64,000 nt of DNA from Sinorhizobium meliloti (GTDB lineage Bacteria > Pseudomonadota > Alphaproteobacteria > Rhizobiales > Rhizobiaceae). This document shows positions 8,933-16,360 of the stretch, in pieces. The stretch's first letter is position 1, and each line of letters starts with the position of its first letter. The notes beneath the pieces were generated by a model. That model saw only the letters and a program-made list of their open reading frames with translations, was not told where the DNA came from and did no database searches. The stretch lies in contig NZ_CP141213.1 in assembly GCF_035610345.1 (NCBI RefSeq), positions 558,001-622,000 on the forward strand, written 5' to 3'. The translations under genes and the position numbers were made by a program.

Positions 8933-9760
8933 ATGGCTACGATCACCACCAGGGACGGCACCCGCATCTTCTACAAGGACTGGGGCTCGCGCAATGCTCA
9001 ACCCATCCTCTTCTCCCATGGCTGGCCGCTCACGGCCGACGTATGGGATGCGCAGATGGTCTTCTTTGCAAACAAGGGCTACCGCGTCATCGCCCACGAC
9101 CGCCGCAGCCACGGCCGCTCGGACCAGGTGTGGGACAACAACACCATGGACCAGTACGCCGACGACCTTGCCGAACTGATCGAGGCGCTGGACTTGCGGA
9201 ACGTGATCCTTGTCGGGCATTCGACAGGCGGCGGCGAGGTTACCCGCTACGTCGGCCGGCACGCCACCGGGCGCGTGGCGAAGGTGGCGCTGATCGGCGC
9301 GGTGCCGCCGCTCATGCTGAAAACCGAGGCCAACCCCGGCGGCCTGCCGATCGACGTCTTCGATGGCATTCGCAAGGGCACCTACGACGACCGCTCGCAA
9401 TTCTTCAGGGATCTGACGATCCCCTTTTACGGCTACAACCGCGAGGGTGCCGTCATCTCGGAGGGAATCCGCGAGAGCTTCTGGCTGCAGGGCATGAAGG
9501 GCGGCCTCAAGGGCCAGCTCGACAGCATCCGCGCCTTCTCGGAAAGCGACTTCAATGCCGACCTGGCGAAGTTCGACAAGCCGACCCTGGTCCTCCACGG
9601 CGACGACGACCAGATCGTGCCGATCGGCGCCTCGGCGCTTTCGACCGTCAAGATCGTCAAACATGCCGTGCTGAAGGTTTACGAGGGTGCCGACCATGGC
9701 CTGACGCAGACCTATCAGGACCGCTTCAACGCCGACCTGCTCGAATTCATCGAAGCTTGA
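8933..9760 (+). CDS. Alpha/beta hydrolase, non-heme chloroperoxidase/arylesterase family
   Basis: 275 residues, the usual length for cofactor-free haloperoxidase-like esterases. Motifs: [13 protein letters not shown] (oxyanion loop), [11 protein letters not shown], nucleophile elbow GHSTGGGE with Ser near residue 97, acid Asp in [12 protein letters not shown] and His in GADHGLTQ. It has no signal peptide, so it is cytoplasmic. An in-frame ATG 9 nt upstream is possible; 8933 is chosen for spacing from AAAGGA. Family members hydrolyse esters or lactones and catalyse perhydrolysis in vitro; the physiological substrate is unknown. The divergent GlxA-type regulator is its likely controller. Confidence 0.9.
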   Translation: MATITTRDGTRIFYKDWGSRNAQPILFSHGWPLTADVWDAQMVFFANKGYRVIAHDRRSHGRSDQVWDNNTMDQYADDLAELIEALDLRNVILVGHSTGGGEVTRYVGRHATGRVAKVALIGAVPPLMLKTEANPGGLPIDVFDGIRKGTYDDRSQFFRDLTIPFYGYNREGAVISEGIRESFWLQGMKGGLKGQLDSIRAFSESDFNADLAKFDKPTLVLHGDDDQIVPIGASALSTVKIVKHAVLKVYEGADHGLTQTYQDRFNADLLEFIEA

Positions 9761-9836
9761 TTTCAACGCCGGCGGGGCGGCGGCGGTGCCGTCGCCCTCC
9801 CCCCAGCTTCGTCCCCCTGCCTCCAGGAGATGCGCC

Positions 9837-10364
9837 ATGATCCCCGGAATGTCCATCGAGACCCTTCTCGCCGTGCACGTCGCCGTCAGTCTGATCGGAA
9901 TCGGAACCGGCCTCGTCGCCCTGCCGGCGCTCGCCGCCGGCCGCTGGCTCGGCCATTGGCACGCAGTTTTCCTCGTCACCACCGCGGCCACCAGCATCAC
10001 CGGCTTCCTCTTTCCCTTCAGCGGGATCACGCCCGCACTGGTGGTCGGAGCGATTTCCGTCCTCACCCTCGTCATCGCCTTTGCCGCGCTTTATGCCTTG
10101 ACGCTCCGCGGCTGGGCGCGGCCGGCCTATGTGGTGAGCGCGACATTCGCGCTCTATCTCAACCTCTTCGTTCTTATCGTGCAGAGCTTCCTCAAGGTTC
10201 CGGTGCTGCAGCCGCTGGCGCCGACGCAAACCGAGGCGCCCTTCGTCGCTGCGCAAGCCCTGTTGCTGACGGCAGGCATGGTGCTCGGCGCAACTGCGGT
10301 CATCGGGTCGCGACGGGCGGCATTGCCGCTGCCCGTGCGCCCGAGATCCAGGAAAAGTGCGTAG
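9837..10364 (+). CDS. Conserved hypothetical membrane protein
   Basis: 175 residues with about four hydrophobic segments (LLAVHVAVSLIGIGTGLVALPAL; FLVTTAATSITGFLFPF; VGAISVLTLVIAFAALYAL; ATFALYLNLFVLIVQSF) and a basic C-terminal tail. The ATG at 9837 is preceded by AGGAGA. It follows the hydrolase by 76 bp on the same strand, so the two are probably co-transcribed. No catalytic motif is seen and the function is unknown. Confidence 0.75.
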   Translation: MIPGMSIETLLAVHVAVSLIGIGTGLVALPALAAGRWLGHWHAVFLVTTAATSITGFLFPFSGITPALVVGAISVLTLVIAFAALYALTLRGWARPAYVVSATFALYLNLFVLIVQSFLKVPVLQPLAPTQTEAPFVAAQALLLTAGMVLGATAVIGSRRAALPLPVRPRSRKSA

Positions 10365-10395
10365 CGGTTTTCCGTCGGCAGGCGTAGTTTCAGTT

Positions 10396-10432
10396 GGAGC
10401 GTTCGGTGTTTCAAGGAAACGCTGAACGCTCC
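10396..10432. terminator. Hairpin between convergent genes
   Basis: GGAGCGTTC (10396-10404) pairs with GAACGCTCC (10424-10432), and GTTTC/GAAAC extends the inner stem. It sits between the convergent gene ends at 10364 and 10489. No T-run follows, so it may be a dispersed rhizobial palindrome that serves as a bidirectional transcript end. Confidence 0.55.
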
Positions 10433-10488
10433 AGGCCGGGGATGACCCAACAAGCGCCGTATCGATACGGCGCGCTTCGTGCTGTCGG

Positions 10489-12450
10489 TCAATGCTCGTT
10501 GGCCGGCGCTCCGTGAGCGGTGACGATCGCCTGGGCTTCCTTGCCGTAGAGTTCCTCGAAATGATCGAAACTCTTGGAAAAATAGCCGATGCCCTGGGTG
10601 GCGGATCTGAGCGAGCGCGCCAGGTCGTCGAGCGCGCTGCCGGGTAGAAGGGCGCGGAAGATATCCCAGCCTTTCGCCGCTTCGTCCCGATCGAAGCCCA
10701 GCACCTGGCCCTTCAACGAGGCAACGATCGGCACGAGACTGCCCGAATAGACCGACGGGACATGGATTTCGACGCGAAAGACCGGCTGCATCAGGACGGA
10801 GGCGGCCTGCGACAGCGCCTGCCGGACGCCAAGCTTGCCGGCCGTGCGGAACGCATATTCCGAGCTGTCGACCGAATGGTGCTGGCCGTCGGTGAGCAGC
10901 ACGCCGACATCGATGACCTTGAAGCCGAGGGGTCCCTTCTCCATCGCCTCGCGTGCGCCCGCCTCGACCGCAGGGATGTAATTGCGCGGCACGGCACCGC
11001 CCTTGACTGTCTCGGCAAAGGAAAATCCGTCGCCTCGCCCGTTCGGATGGACGCTGAGCTTCACATCCGCGAATTGCCCGGCCCCGCCGGTCTGCTTGCG
11101 ATGGCGGTAATGAACGTCCGAGGACTTCGAAACGGTCTCCCGGTAGATCGGGCTCGGGGGCCGGTCGCTCACCTCGACATGGAAGACGTCCGACAACGTC
11201 CTGCAGACTTCGCGCAGATGCACCGGGCCTTGGGCGCAAACGAGCTGCGCCCCTGTCCCCTCCTCCTGCATCACCTTCAGGCCGCGATCTGTCTCGGCGA
11301 GTTTCGCAAGGGTCTCGGAGAGCTTGGTCTCGTCGCGTTCGCTCGCCGGCACCAGTATCCGCTCGAGCATGGGGTTCGGAGGGTTCGTCCAGTCGGGCGG
11401 AGCGAGGGCCGCACCGGCCGTCAACAGCGAGGGGACCGGCAGGTGGTCGGATTTGACCGCTCCGAAGAGCTGGCCCGCCTCGGTCACGCCCGAACCGATG
11501 GGCCGGCCGCTTGCGGGATCCTGCAGAGCGCCGAGACTTCCGCCGCCGAGCGTCGCCCCCTGCTTCACTCCGTTCTGGAGAGCGCGGGCAAGAACCGTCT
11601 TGCCGACGCTCTGGCGATAATGGGCATGGAAACTGACTGCGAGGAGCGTCGCCTCGTCGACGCCGGCACCCGCGGCAAGGCGCTTTCTCAGCGCCTCAGC
11701 GCGCGGCGCCTCGTGGCGGAGCGCCTTCATCAGCCGCATCAGACCGTTGCCGTGGCCGGCGGAGCCGAGGAGCACCGGAATGATCTTGTTTTCGTTCAGA
11801 ACCCGTGTCGAGATCGAATAGATCGCGTCGCTGGCCGGCTCGCGGTCCTCGATGAGCTCTTCCAGCAGCCAATCGTCGAATTCCGAGAGGTGCTCGAGAA
11901 GCTCCGCGCGTGCCTCGTGTTCGCGCTCCACCGCGCTTTCGGGGATCTCGAAGAGAGAGGACGGCTGTCCCTCGCGATAGCGCCAGGCCCGCTCCGAAAT
12001 CAGATCGCAGCTGCCGATGATCCTGTCGCCGTCGCGGATGGGAATCTGCCGCAGGATGAGCGGGCGGCTGCAGAAATCCTGCAGGGCGGCGACGATGTCC
12101 CTTATGCGCCCTCGCGGCTCGTCCATGCGGTTGATGAAGAGGATGCAAGGCGTGCCGGACGCCTCGATCATGCGCAAGTAAGGGGCGGCGAGAACCGCCT
12201 CGTCCAGTATCGGCGAAACACAGAGAACACATGCGTCGCTCGCGAGCAGCGCATGCTGCGCATGCGCCAGGGCCTCGTTATTGCCGGGAACGTCGAGGGC
12301 ACACCAAGCCTCGCCGCCAAATTCGAATTCGGTGAGGCCCAGTCCATATGGCGTAACTGATTTTTTCGGCTCGCCTCCCAGCGAGCCCACCCTCTCCACG
12401 AGCGTGGATTTTCCGATCTGCGAAGGACCGAGTACAGTAAAGCAGCGCAT
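10489..12450 (-). CDS. Elongation factor G-like GTPase paralogue
   Basis: 653 residues (canonical EF-G is about 700). P-loop GPSQIGKS at residues 8-15, switch II DVPGNN at 53-58 and base-specificity NRMD at 107-110 show a translational-GTPase G domain. Only about 38 residues separate P-loop and DVPG, so the usual switch I/effector region is largely absent, and the catalytic His after DxPG is Asn. Domains II-V follow, ending in a domain V-like YSGSLVPIVASLKGQVLG. The ATG at 12450 has GGGAGGA upstream. It is probably not the housekeeping EF-G; a ribosome-associated accessory or recycling role is inferred, with impaired or altered GTP hydrolysis possible. Confidence 0.85.
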   Translation of the reverse strand: MRCFTVLGPSQIGKSTLVERVGSLGGEPKKSVTPYGLGLTEFEFGGEAWCALDVPGNNEALAHAQHALLASDACVLCVSPILDEAVLAAPYLRMIEASGTPCILFINRMDEPRGRIRDIVAALQDFCSRPLILRQIPIRDGDRIIGSCDLISERAWRYREGQPSSLFEIPESAVEREHEARAELLEHLSEFDDWLLEELIEDREPASDAIYSISTRVLNENKIIPVLLGSAGHGNGLMRLMKALRHEAPRAEALRKRLAAGAGVDEATLLAVSFHAHYRQSVGKTVLARALQNGVKQGATLGGGSLGALQDPASGRPIGSGVTEAGQLFGAVKSDHLPVPSLLTAGAALAPPDWTNPPNPMLERILVPASERDETKLSETLAKLAETDRGLKVMQEEGTGAQLVCAQGPVHLREVCRTLSDVFHVEVSDRPPSPIYRETVSKSSDVHYRHRKQTGGAGQFADVKLSVHPNGRGDGFSFAETVKGGAVPRNYIPAVEAGAREAMEKGPLGFKVIDVGVLLTDGQHHSVDSSEYAFRTAGKLGVRQALSQAASVLMQPVFRVEIHVPSVYSGSLVPIVASLKGQVLGFDRDEAAKGWDIFRALLPGSALDDLARSLRSATQGIGYFSKSFDHFEELYGKEAQAIVTAHGAPANEH

Positions 12451-12568
12451 CGGCGTTCCTCCCTCTGCCAGGATGACACTGCAGACAGGATGCCCTTCGA
12501 CGAGCCAAAGCGCCAGAGATTGGTGCTTTTTCTTGCAAAAATTGCGCGTTAGCAGGAATTGACGCGGT

Positions 12569-13324
12569 CTATGCGGGCGCGCTCGGCGCGAACTCCGCAA
12601 TGAGCTCGTGGCGATCTCCGGGATAGGTGAGCAGCACGCTGGTGACCGGTACGCCGCCGCTCCAGGTCCGTCGCTCGATGACGAGACAGGCCGCGCCGAC
12701 CGCCACTTCGAGCGCCTGGGCCGTCGGGCGGCTCGCCGCGACGGCCCTGATGCGATGTTCCGCGGTGCTCCAGGGCACCTTACCGAGCAGCCACGAGCCC
12801 GGGGCAGCGGTCTCGAAGGTCTCGGTCTCGGCTTCCGGCACCGCCGAAAGATTGATCAACCGCTCCTCGAGGCAGAAAACCCGGCCGCCGGCAAAATGGC
12901 GGCAGGTGACATCGAGAAGCCGGGACGAGAGAGGCAGATCGATGCGCCCCTCATCGCCGGCACGCATCTTGCGCACCGCTCGCTCGCCGAGACGGTAGGC
13001 GTAGTCGAGTCCGAGGGACTGCACCTCTCGCTTGACGTCGTGAATCTCCATCACCGCGGATTGGACCTGCGGAAAGCTGACATAGCTTCCGGACTTGCGC
13101 CGCCGCTCGATCAGTCCCCGCTTCACGAGTTCGCTCAGGGCCTTGTTCACGGTCATTCGCGAACAGCCGTATTGCTCCGTGAGTTCGTGCTCGAAAGGAA
13201 TGCGGTACCCCGGCGGCCAGTCGCCGGAAAGAATGTGGCCCTCGACCTCGCTCAGAATTTTCTGATGCAGTGACTGAGGCTGTTCCTGACGTTTTTCTTC
13301 GGTGTAGGCACGATTGCTGGAAAT
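12569..13324 (-). CDS. GntR/HutC family regulator with no canonical start codon
   Basis: 251 residues if started at ATT 13324. The wHTH is intact (SLHQKILSEVEGHILSGDWP, then IPFEHELTEQYGCSRMTVNK) and a UTRA ligand-binding domain follows (VFCLEERLINL, CLVIERRTWSGGVPVTSV). The length and C-terminus fit HutC, the histidine-utilisation repressor that senses urocanate. Between the in-frame stop at 13358-13360 and the HTH there is no ATG, GTG or TTG. ATT lies after GAGGGT where the start is expected. The first in-frame ATG (13156) falls inside the HTH and would destroy it. This is either a rare ATT start or a start-codon mutation. No hut catabolic genes are adjacent. Confidence 0.7.
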   Translation of the reverse strand: MSSNRAYTEEKRQEQPQSLHQKILSEVEGHILSGDWPPGYRIPFEHELTEQYGCSRMTVNKALSELVKRGLIERRRKSGSYVSFPQVQSAVMEIHDVKREVQSLGLDYAYRLGERAVRKMRAGDEGRIDLPLSSRLLDVTCRHFAGGRVFCLEERLINLSAVPEAETETFETAAPGSWLLGKVPWSTAEHRIRAVAASRPTAQALEVAVGAACLVIERRTWSGGVPVTSVLLTYPGDRHELIAEFAPSAPA

Positions 13325-13444
13325 GGCCGGACCCTCGCTCGTAAACGACCCCGTACCTTACCCATTTCGCGCCAAGACGACAGCCCTCCCGCATGTTTCC
13401 CGACGCATCGTCTCTTCAAGAGAAGGACTTGCGACAGAGGCGTT

Positions 13445-13633
13445 TCAATAGAAGAGGTGCCACGGCGCCAGGAAGGCTCGAGCCCACTCCCGATCCACTT
13501 CGCCGTCACACAGCGCGTTCTCCCGGTCGGGACGGTCGTTCGCCGGCTCCTTGCTGGCCGCGGGTTTGCGGGCCACGCCGGTGCGCCGAGGTGGAACGAG
13601 GTAGCCGAGGGTCATTCCGCCGAGATAGAACAT
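13445..13633 (-). CDS. Small hypothetical protein
   Basis: 62 residues with a Gly/Leu-rich N-terminus (MFYLGGMTLGYLVPPRR) and a charged middle. AGAAGGA lies 7 nt before the ATG at 13633, a good ribosome site. It is isolated between the HutC-like gene and the repA leader. No family is recognised. The initiation signal is the main evidence, and codon composition is too short to judge. Confidence 0.42.
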   Translation of the reverse strand: MFYLGGMTLGYLVPPRRTGVARKPAASKEPANDRPDRENALCDGEVDREWARAFLAPWHLFY

Positions 13634-13832
13634 GCCTTATCCTTCTCTTATCCGACCTGCCGCGCTCGATCCTGTCACAATCCGGTCCGCTGTCAATAGT
13701 CTACTAAAATTATGATCTATAGCGACCCCGTGGCGGTTGCACCGTCAGGAGGAGATTTGCGCGACCGCTCGGATGCGCGACGCTTCGCCAACGCCAATGT
13801 CGGCCGGATCGGTCCGGCTGGACTGCTTGCGA

Positions 13833-13848
13833 GTTGTCCGCGGACAAC
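13833..13848. repeat. parS-like 16-bp palindrome upstream of repA
   Basis: GTTGTCCGCGGACAAC is a perfect palindrome and fits the general repABC centromere pattern GTTNNCNGCNNNNAAC. Its inner bases differ from the three GTTGACAGCTGTCAAC sites elsewhere in the window. It lies about 150 bp before repA and could bind RepB or take part in repABC autoregulation. Confidence 0.55.
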
Positions 13849-13945
13849 CAATGAACTGCCGGATGACAAAACTGCAGCGCTCCGGCAGCACAACCGAGCT
13901 TTTTGTTAAGCGTTTGTAAAATGGCAACGAATCGGCGCATAGTAT

Positions 13946-13986
13946 AACTGCGCAGATCAGCTCCCATTGGGGAATTTTGCGCAGTT
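13946..13986. promoter_or_regulatory. Inverted repeat in the repA leader
   Basis: AACTGCGCA (13946-13954) and TGCGCAGTT (13978-13986) are perfect 9-bp arms around 23 bp, ending 14 bp before the repA ATG. AGTATAAC overlaps the left arm and could be part of a -10. RepA (often with RepB) represses its own operon, so this is a candidate operator; a leader hairpin is the alternative. Confidence 0.5.
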
Positions 13987-14000
13987 TTTGGAGAATAGGA

Positions 14001-15197
14001 ATGTTGCAACAGAGAATCCAGAGTCTTGAGGAGCAGGAGCATTTGCCGTCGCTCTTGTCTGCCGACGCTCAGGAACTCGCACACCAGTTGCAGGAACATC
14101 AGAAGAAGATCTTTTCTCCGTCGGCGCAAAAGACGATGCGGCTCTTCAGTCCGGCAGAGGCAGCGGCCTTCATCGGAATCGGCGAAGGCTATCTGCGCCA
14201 GATCGCCTCAGAAGGCCATGGCCCGCAGCCGCTGTCAAACGGCCGCCGCATGTATGCGATGGAGGACATCGACCGTATCCGCCGGGTTCTCGACGAAGGC
14301 AGCAAGACCGGCAAATATATTCCGCATCGCCGACCAGGCGAAAAGCTGCAAGTCATCTCCGTCATGAATTTCAAAGGCGGTTCAGGCAAGACGACGACAT
14401 CCGCTCACCTCGCGCAGTATCTCGCCTTGCGCGGCTATCGGGTGCTGGCGATCGATCTCGATCCACAGGCCTCCCTCTCCGCCCTCTTCGGTCATCAGCC
14501 GGAACTCGACGTCGGCGAAGGGGAGACACTTTACGGCGCCATACGCTATGAGGCCCCCCGGCCGGTCGCGGAGGTGGTTCGATCGACCTATACCGCCAAT
14601 CTTCACCTCATTCCGGGCAATCTCGAACTCATGGAATTCGAGCACGAGACTCCGAAGGCGATGATCGCGGGCTCCACCGAGACCATGTTCTTCGCGCGGA
14701 TCGGCGAGGTGCTTTCCGAGATCGAGAGCTTCTACGACATCGTCGTCATCGACTGCCCGCCGCAGCTCGGCTTCCTGACCATGTCGGCGCTTTGCGCGGC
14801 GACCTCCGTGCTCATCACCGTGCACCCGCAGATGCTCGACGTCATGTCGATGTCCCAGTTCCTGTCGATGACGAGCGAGCTCATGGCCGTTGTCGAGAAC
14901 GCCGGCGGGCGCACCAGCTATGACTGGATGCGCTATCTGGTCACGCGTTTCGAGCCGAACGACGGACCGCAGAGTCAGATGACCGGTTTCATGCGCGCGA
15001 TCTTCGGTAACCGCATGCTGCAGAACGCGATGGTGAAATCGACCGCGATTTCCGACGCCGGCGTGACCAAGCAGACGCTCTATGAGGTGGAGCGCTCGCA
15101 ATTCATACGCGGTACCTACGATCGGGCGATGGATTCGCTCTCCCTCGTCAATGCAGAGATCGAAGAGATGATCCGCAGGGTCTGGGGGAGGAAGTAA
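14001..15197 (+). CDS. repA: Plasmid partitioning ATPase RepA
   Basis: 398 residues. The N-terminal HTH segment (about 46-95: FSPAEAAAFIGIGEGYLRQI) is typical of repABC RepA. The ParA-type deviant Walker A MNFKGGSGKTTTS lies at about 122-134, followed by LAIDLDPQASLS and DIVVIDCPPQLG. With RepB and parS it segregates the replicon, and it represses repABC transcription. The ATG at 14001 follows TAGGA and is preferred over an in-frame TTG 24 nt upstream. It is the first gene of the repABC operon, separated from repB by 3 bp. Confidence 0.97.
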   Translation: MLQQRIQSLEEQEHLPSLLSADAQELAHQLQEHQKKIFSPSAQKTMRLFSPAEAAAFIGIGEGYLRQIASEGHGPQPLSNGRRMYAMEDIDRIRRVLDEGSKTGKYIPHRRPGEKLQVISVMNFKGGSGKTTTSAHLAQYLALRGYRVLAIDLDPQASLSALFGHQPELDVGEGETLYGAIRYEAPRPVAEVVRSTYTANLHLIPGNLELMEFEHETPKAMIAGSTETMFFARIGEVLSEIESFYDIVVIDCPPQLGFLTMSALCAATSVLITVHPQMLDVMSMSQFLSMTSELMAVVENAGGRTSYDWMRYLVTRFEPNDGPQSQMTGFMRAIFGNRMLQNAMVKSTAISDAGVTKQTLYEVERSQFIRGTYDRAMDSLSLVNAEIEEMIRRVWGRK

Positions 15198-15200
15198 CCG

Positions 15201-16205
15201 ATGGCCCGCAAGAACCTGATCGGCATTTCCGACAGCCCCCTCACCTCCGAAGACGGGGAGCGTCCGGCCGTCGGTCGTCCGATCGCGGGCCTTGCGCCCG
15301 CCCAGCGCTCCAATGGCCTCGTCGGCGGCATCACCAGATCCCTTTCGAACATCACCCAGAAGGTCGAACGGGCGGAGGAATTGGAGCGCCAGCTTGCCGA
15401 GGGGCACGCGATCGTCGAACTGGACCCGGAGCTGATCGATTCCTCTTTCATCATCGATAGGCTGGGTGTCGCCCCCGAGGTTCAGGCCATGCTGGTTCAG
15501 CAGATCCGGGACCACGGACAACAGGTTCCGATCCTCGTACGGCCGCATCCGGCGGAGAGCGGCCGATATCAGGTCGCCTACGGCCACAGGCGGCTTGCGG
15601 CGTTGCGGGAGATCGGCACCAAGGTCAAGGCGGTCATCCGGAACCTGAACGACGAGCAGCTCGTCATCTCCCAGGGGCAGGAAAACAACGCCCGCACCGA
15701 CCTCTCCTTCATAGAGCGGGCCTTATTCGCAACGCGTCTTGAAGATCGCGGCTTCTCGCGGGACACGATCATGTCGGCCCTCGGAGTCGACAAGGCGGCG
15801 CTCTCCAAGATGATCGCCGTCGTCCGCCGATTGCCGTTGGAGATCATCGAAGCCATCGGTGCCGCGCCGGGTTTCGGCAGGAGGCGATGGATCGAACTCG
15901 CCGATCTCATCGATCGCGATGACTGGCGTCCGAAGGCATTGGATTTCATCGATGCGCCCGAGTTCAAGGCGCTGGAGAGCGATCAGCGTTTCGAAAAGCT
16001 GTTCGCCTTGCTGAGCCTCGCCAGAAAGCCTTCAAGGGCGGAAACCTGGATCGCTCCGGACAAGAGCCGCGCCGTGCGAATTCGTGAAACGGATGCGGAA
16101 ACGACGCTGGCCTTCAGCAAGAAGGCGGCTCCGGGCTTTGCAGAATTCGTGAGGAAGAGGCTTGAAGCGCTCTACCTCGAATATCAACGGGAAACAGGAG
16201 ACTAA
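15201..16205 (+). CDS. repB: Plasmid partitioning protein RepB
   Basis: 334 residues, ParB/Spo0J family. The nuclease-like ParB domain has YQVAYGHRRLAAL and ISQGQENNARTDLSFIERA. The HTH follows (GFSRDTIMSALGVDKAALSKM). A C-terminal dimerisation part ends in VRKRLEALYLEYQRET. It binds the 16-bp parS-like palindromes and loads the partition complex for RepA. It follows repA directly and is separated from repC by the ctRNA region, the conserved repABC arrangement. Confidence 0.97.
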   Translation: MARKNLIGISDSPLTSEDGERPAVGRPIAGLAPAQRSNGLVGGITRSLSNITQKVERAEELERQLAEGHAIVELDPELIDSSFIIDRLGVAPEVQAMLVQQIRDHGQQVPILVRPHPAESGRYQVAYGHRRLAALREIGTKVKAVIRNLNDEQLVISQGQENNARTDLSFIERALFATRLEDRGFSRDTIMSALGVDKAALSKMIAVVRRLPLEIIEAIGAAPGFGRRRWIELADLIDRDDWRPKALDFIDAPEFKALESDQRFEKLFALLSLARKPSRAETWIAPDKSRAVRIRETDAETTLAFSKKAAPGFAEFVRKRLEALYLEYQRETGD

Positions 16206-16211
16206 ACAGAG

Positions 16212-16267
16212 CAAAAGAAAAAGGCTTCCGAACGACTAGCGCTGCGGAAACCCTTCTCTCGTGTAGC
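16212..16267 (-). ncRNA. Counter-transcribed RNA of the repB-repC intergenic region (incA)
   Basis: A complete small transcription unit lies antisense to the repC leader: -35 TTGACA, 17 bp, -10 GATTCT, then about 50 nt ending in the stem GGTTTCCG/CGGAAGCC and a T-rich tail. In repABC plasmids this RNA pairs with the leader and blocks repC expression, setting copy number and incompatibility. Ends are estimated from the promoter spacing and the terminator T-run. Confidence 0.88.
16213..16252 (-). terminator. Rho-independent terminator of the ctRNA
   Basis: On the minus strand GGTTTCCG and CGGAAGCC form an 8-bp stem with one mismatch, followed by TTTTTCTTTT (16213-16222). It lies just after the repB stop, the normal end of a repABC ctRNA. 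Confidence 0.85.
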
Positions 16268-16273
16268 AACTAG

Positions 16274-16302
16274 AGAATCCCATTTCCGCGAATCAGTGTC
16301 AA
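16274..16302 (-). promoter_or_regulatory. ctRNA promoter
   Basis: On the minus strand: TTGACA (16297-16302), 17-bp spacer, GATTCT (16274-16279). This is close to the sigma-70 consensus and stronger than any other promoter I can see in the window, as expected for a constitutive antisense regulator. Confidence 0.85.
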
Positions 16303-16360
16303 GCATTTTTGACGTCGTTTCGGCGAACGAATTTCTTTTGCCTTGGAAAAGGTGAAGAAA

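Noticed and set aside
8855..10075. 406-codon minus-strand frame over the chloroperoxidase-like hydrolase
   Set aside because: Shadow; it reads across two plus-strand genes that have clear ribosome sites and motifs.
12569..13156. HutC-like gene starting at ATG 13156
   Set aside because: This start falls inside the HTH; the conserved wHTH is encoded in frame upstream, so the gene must start earlier or be a start-codon mutant.
13914..13948. repA promoter TTGTAA ... TATAAC
   Set aside because: The spacer is 23 bp, too long for sigma-70; no better pair could be fixed, so no promoter is called.
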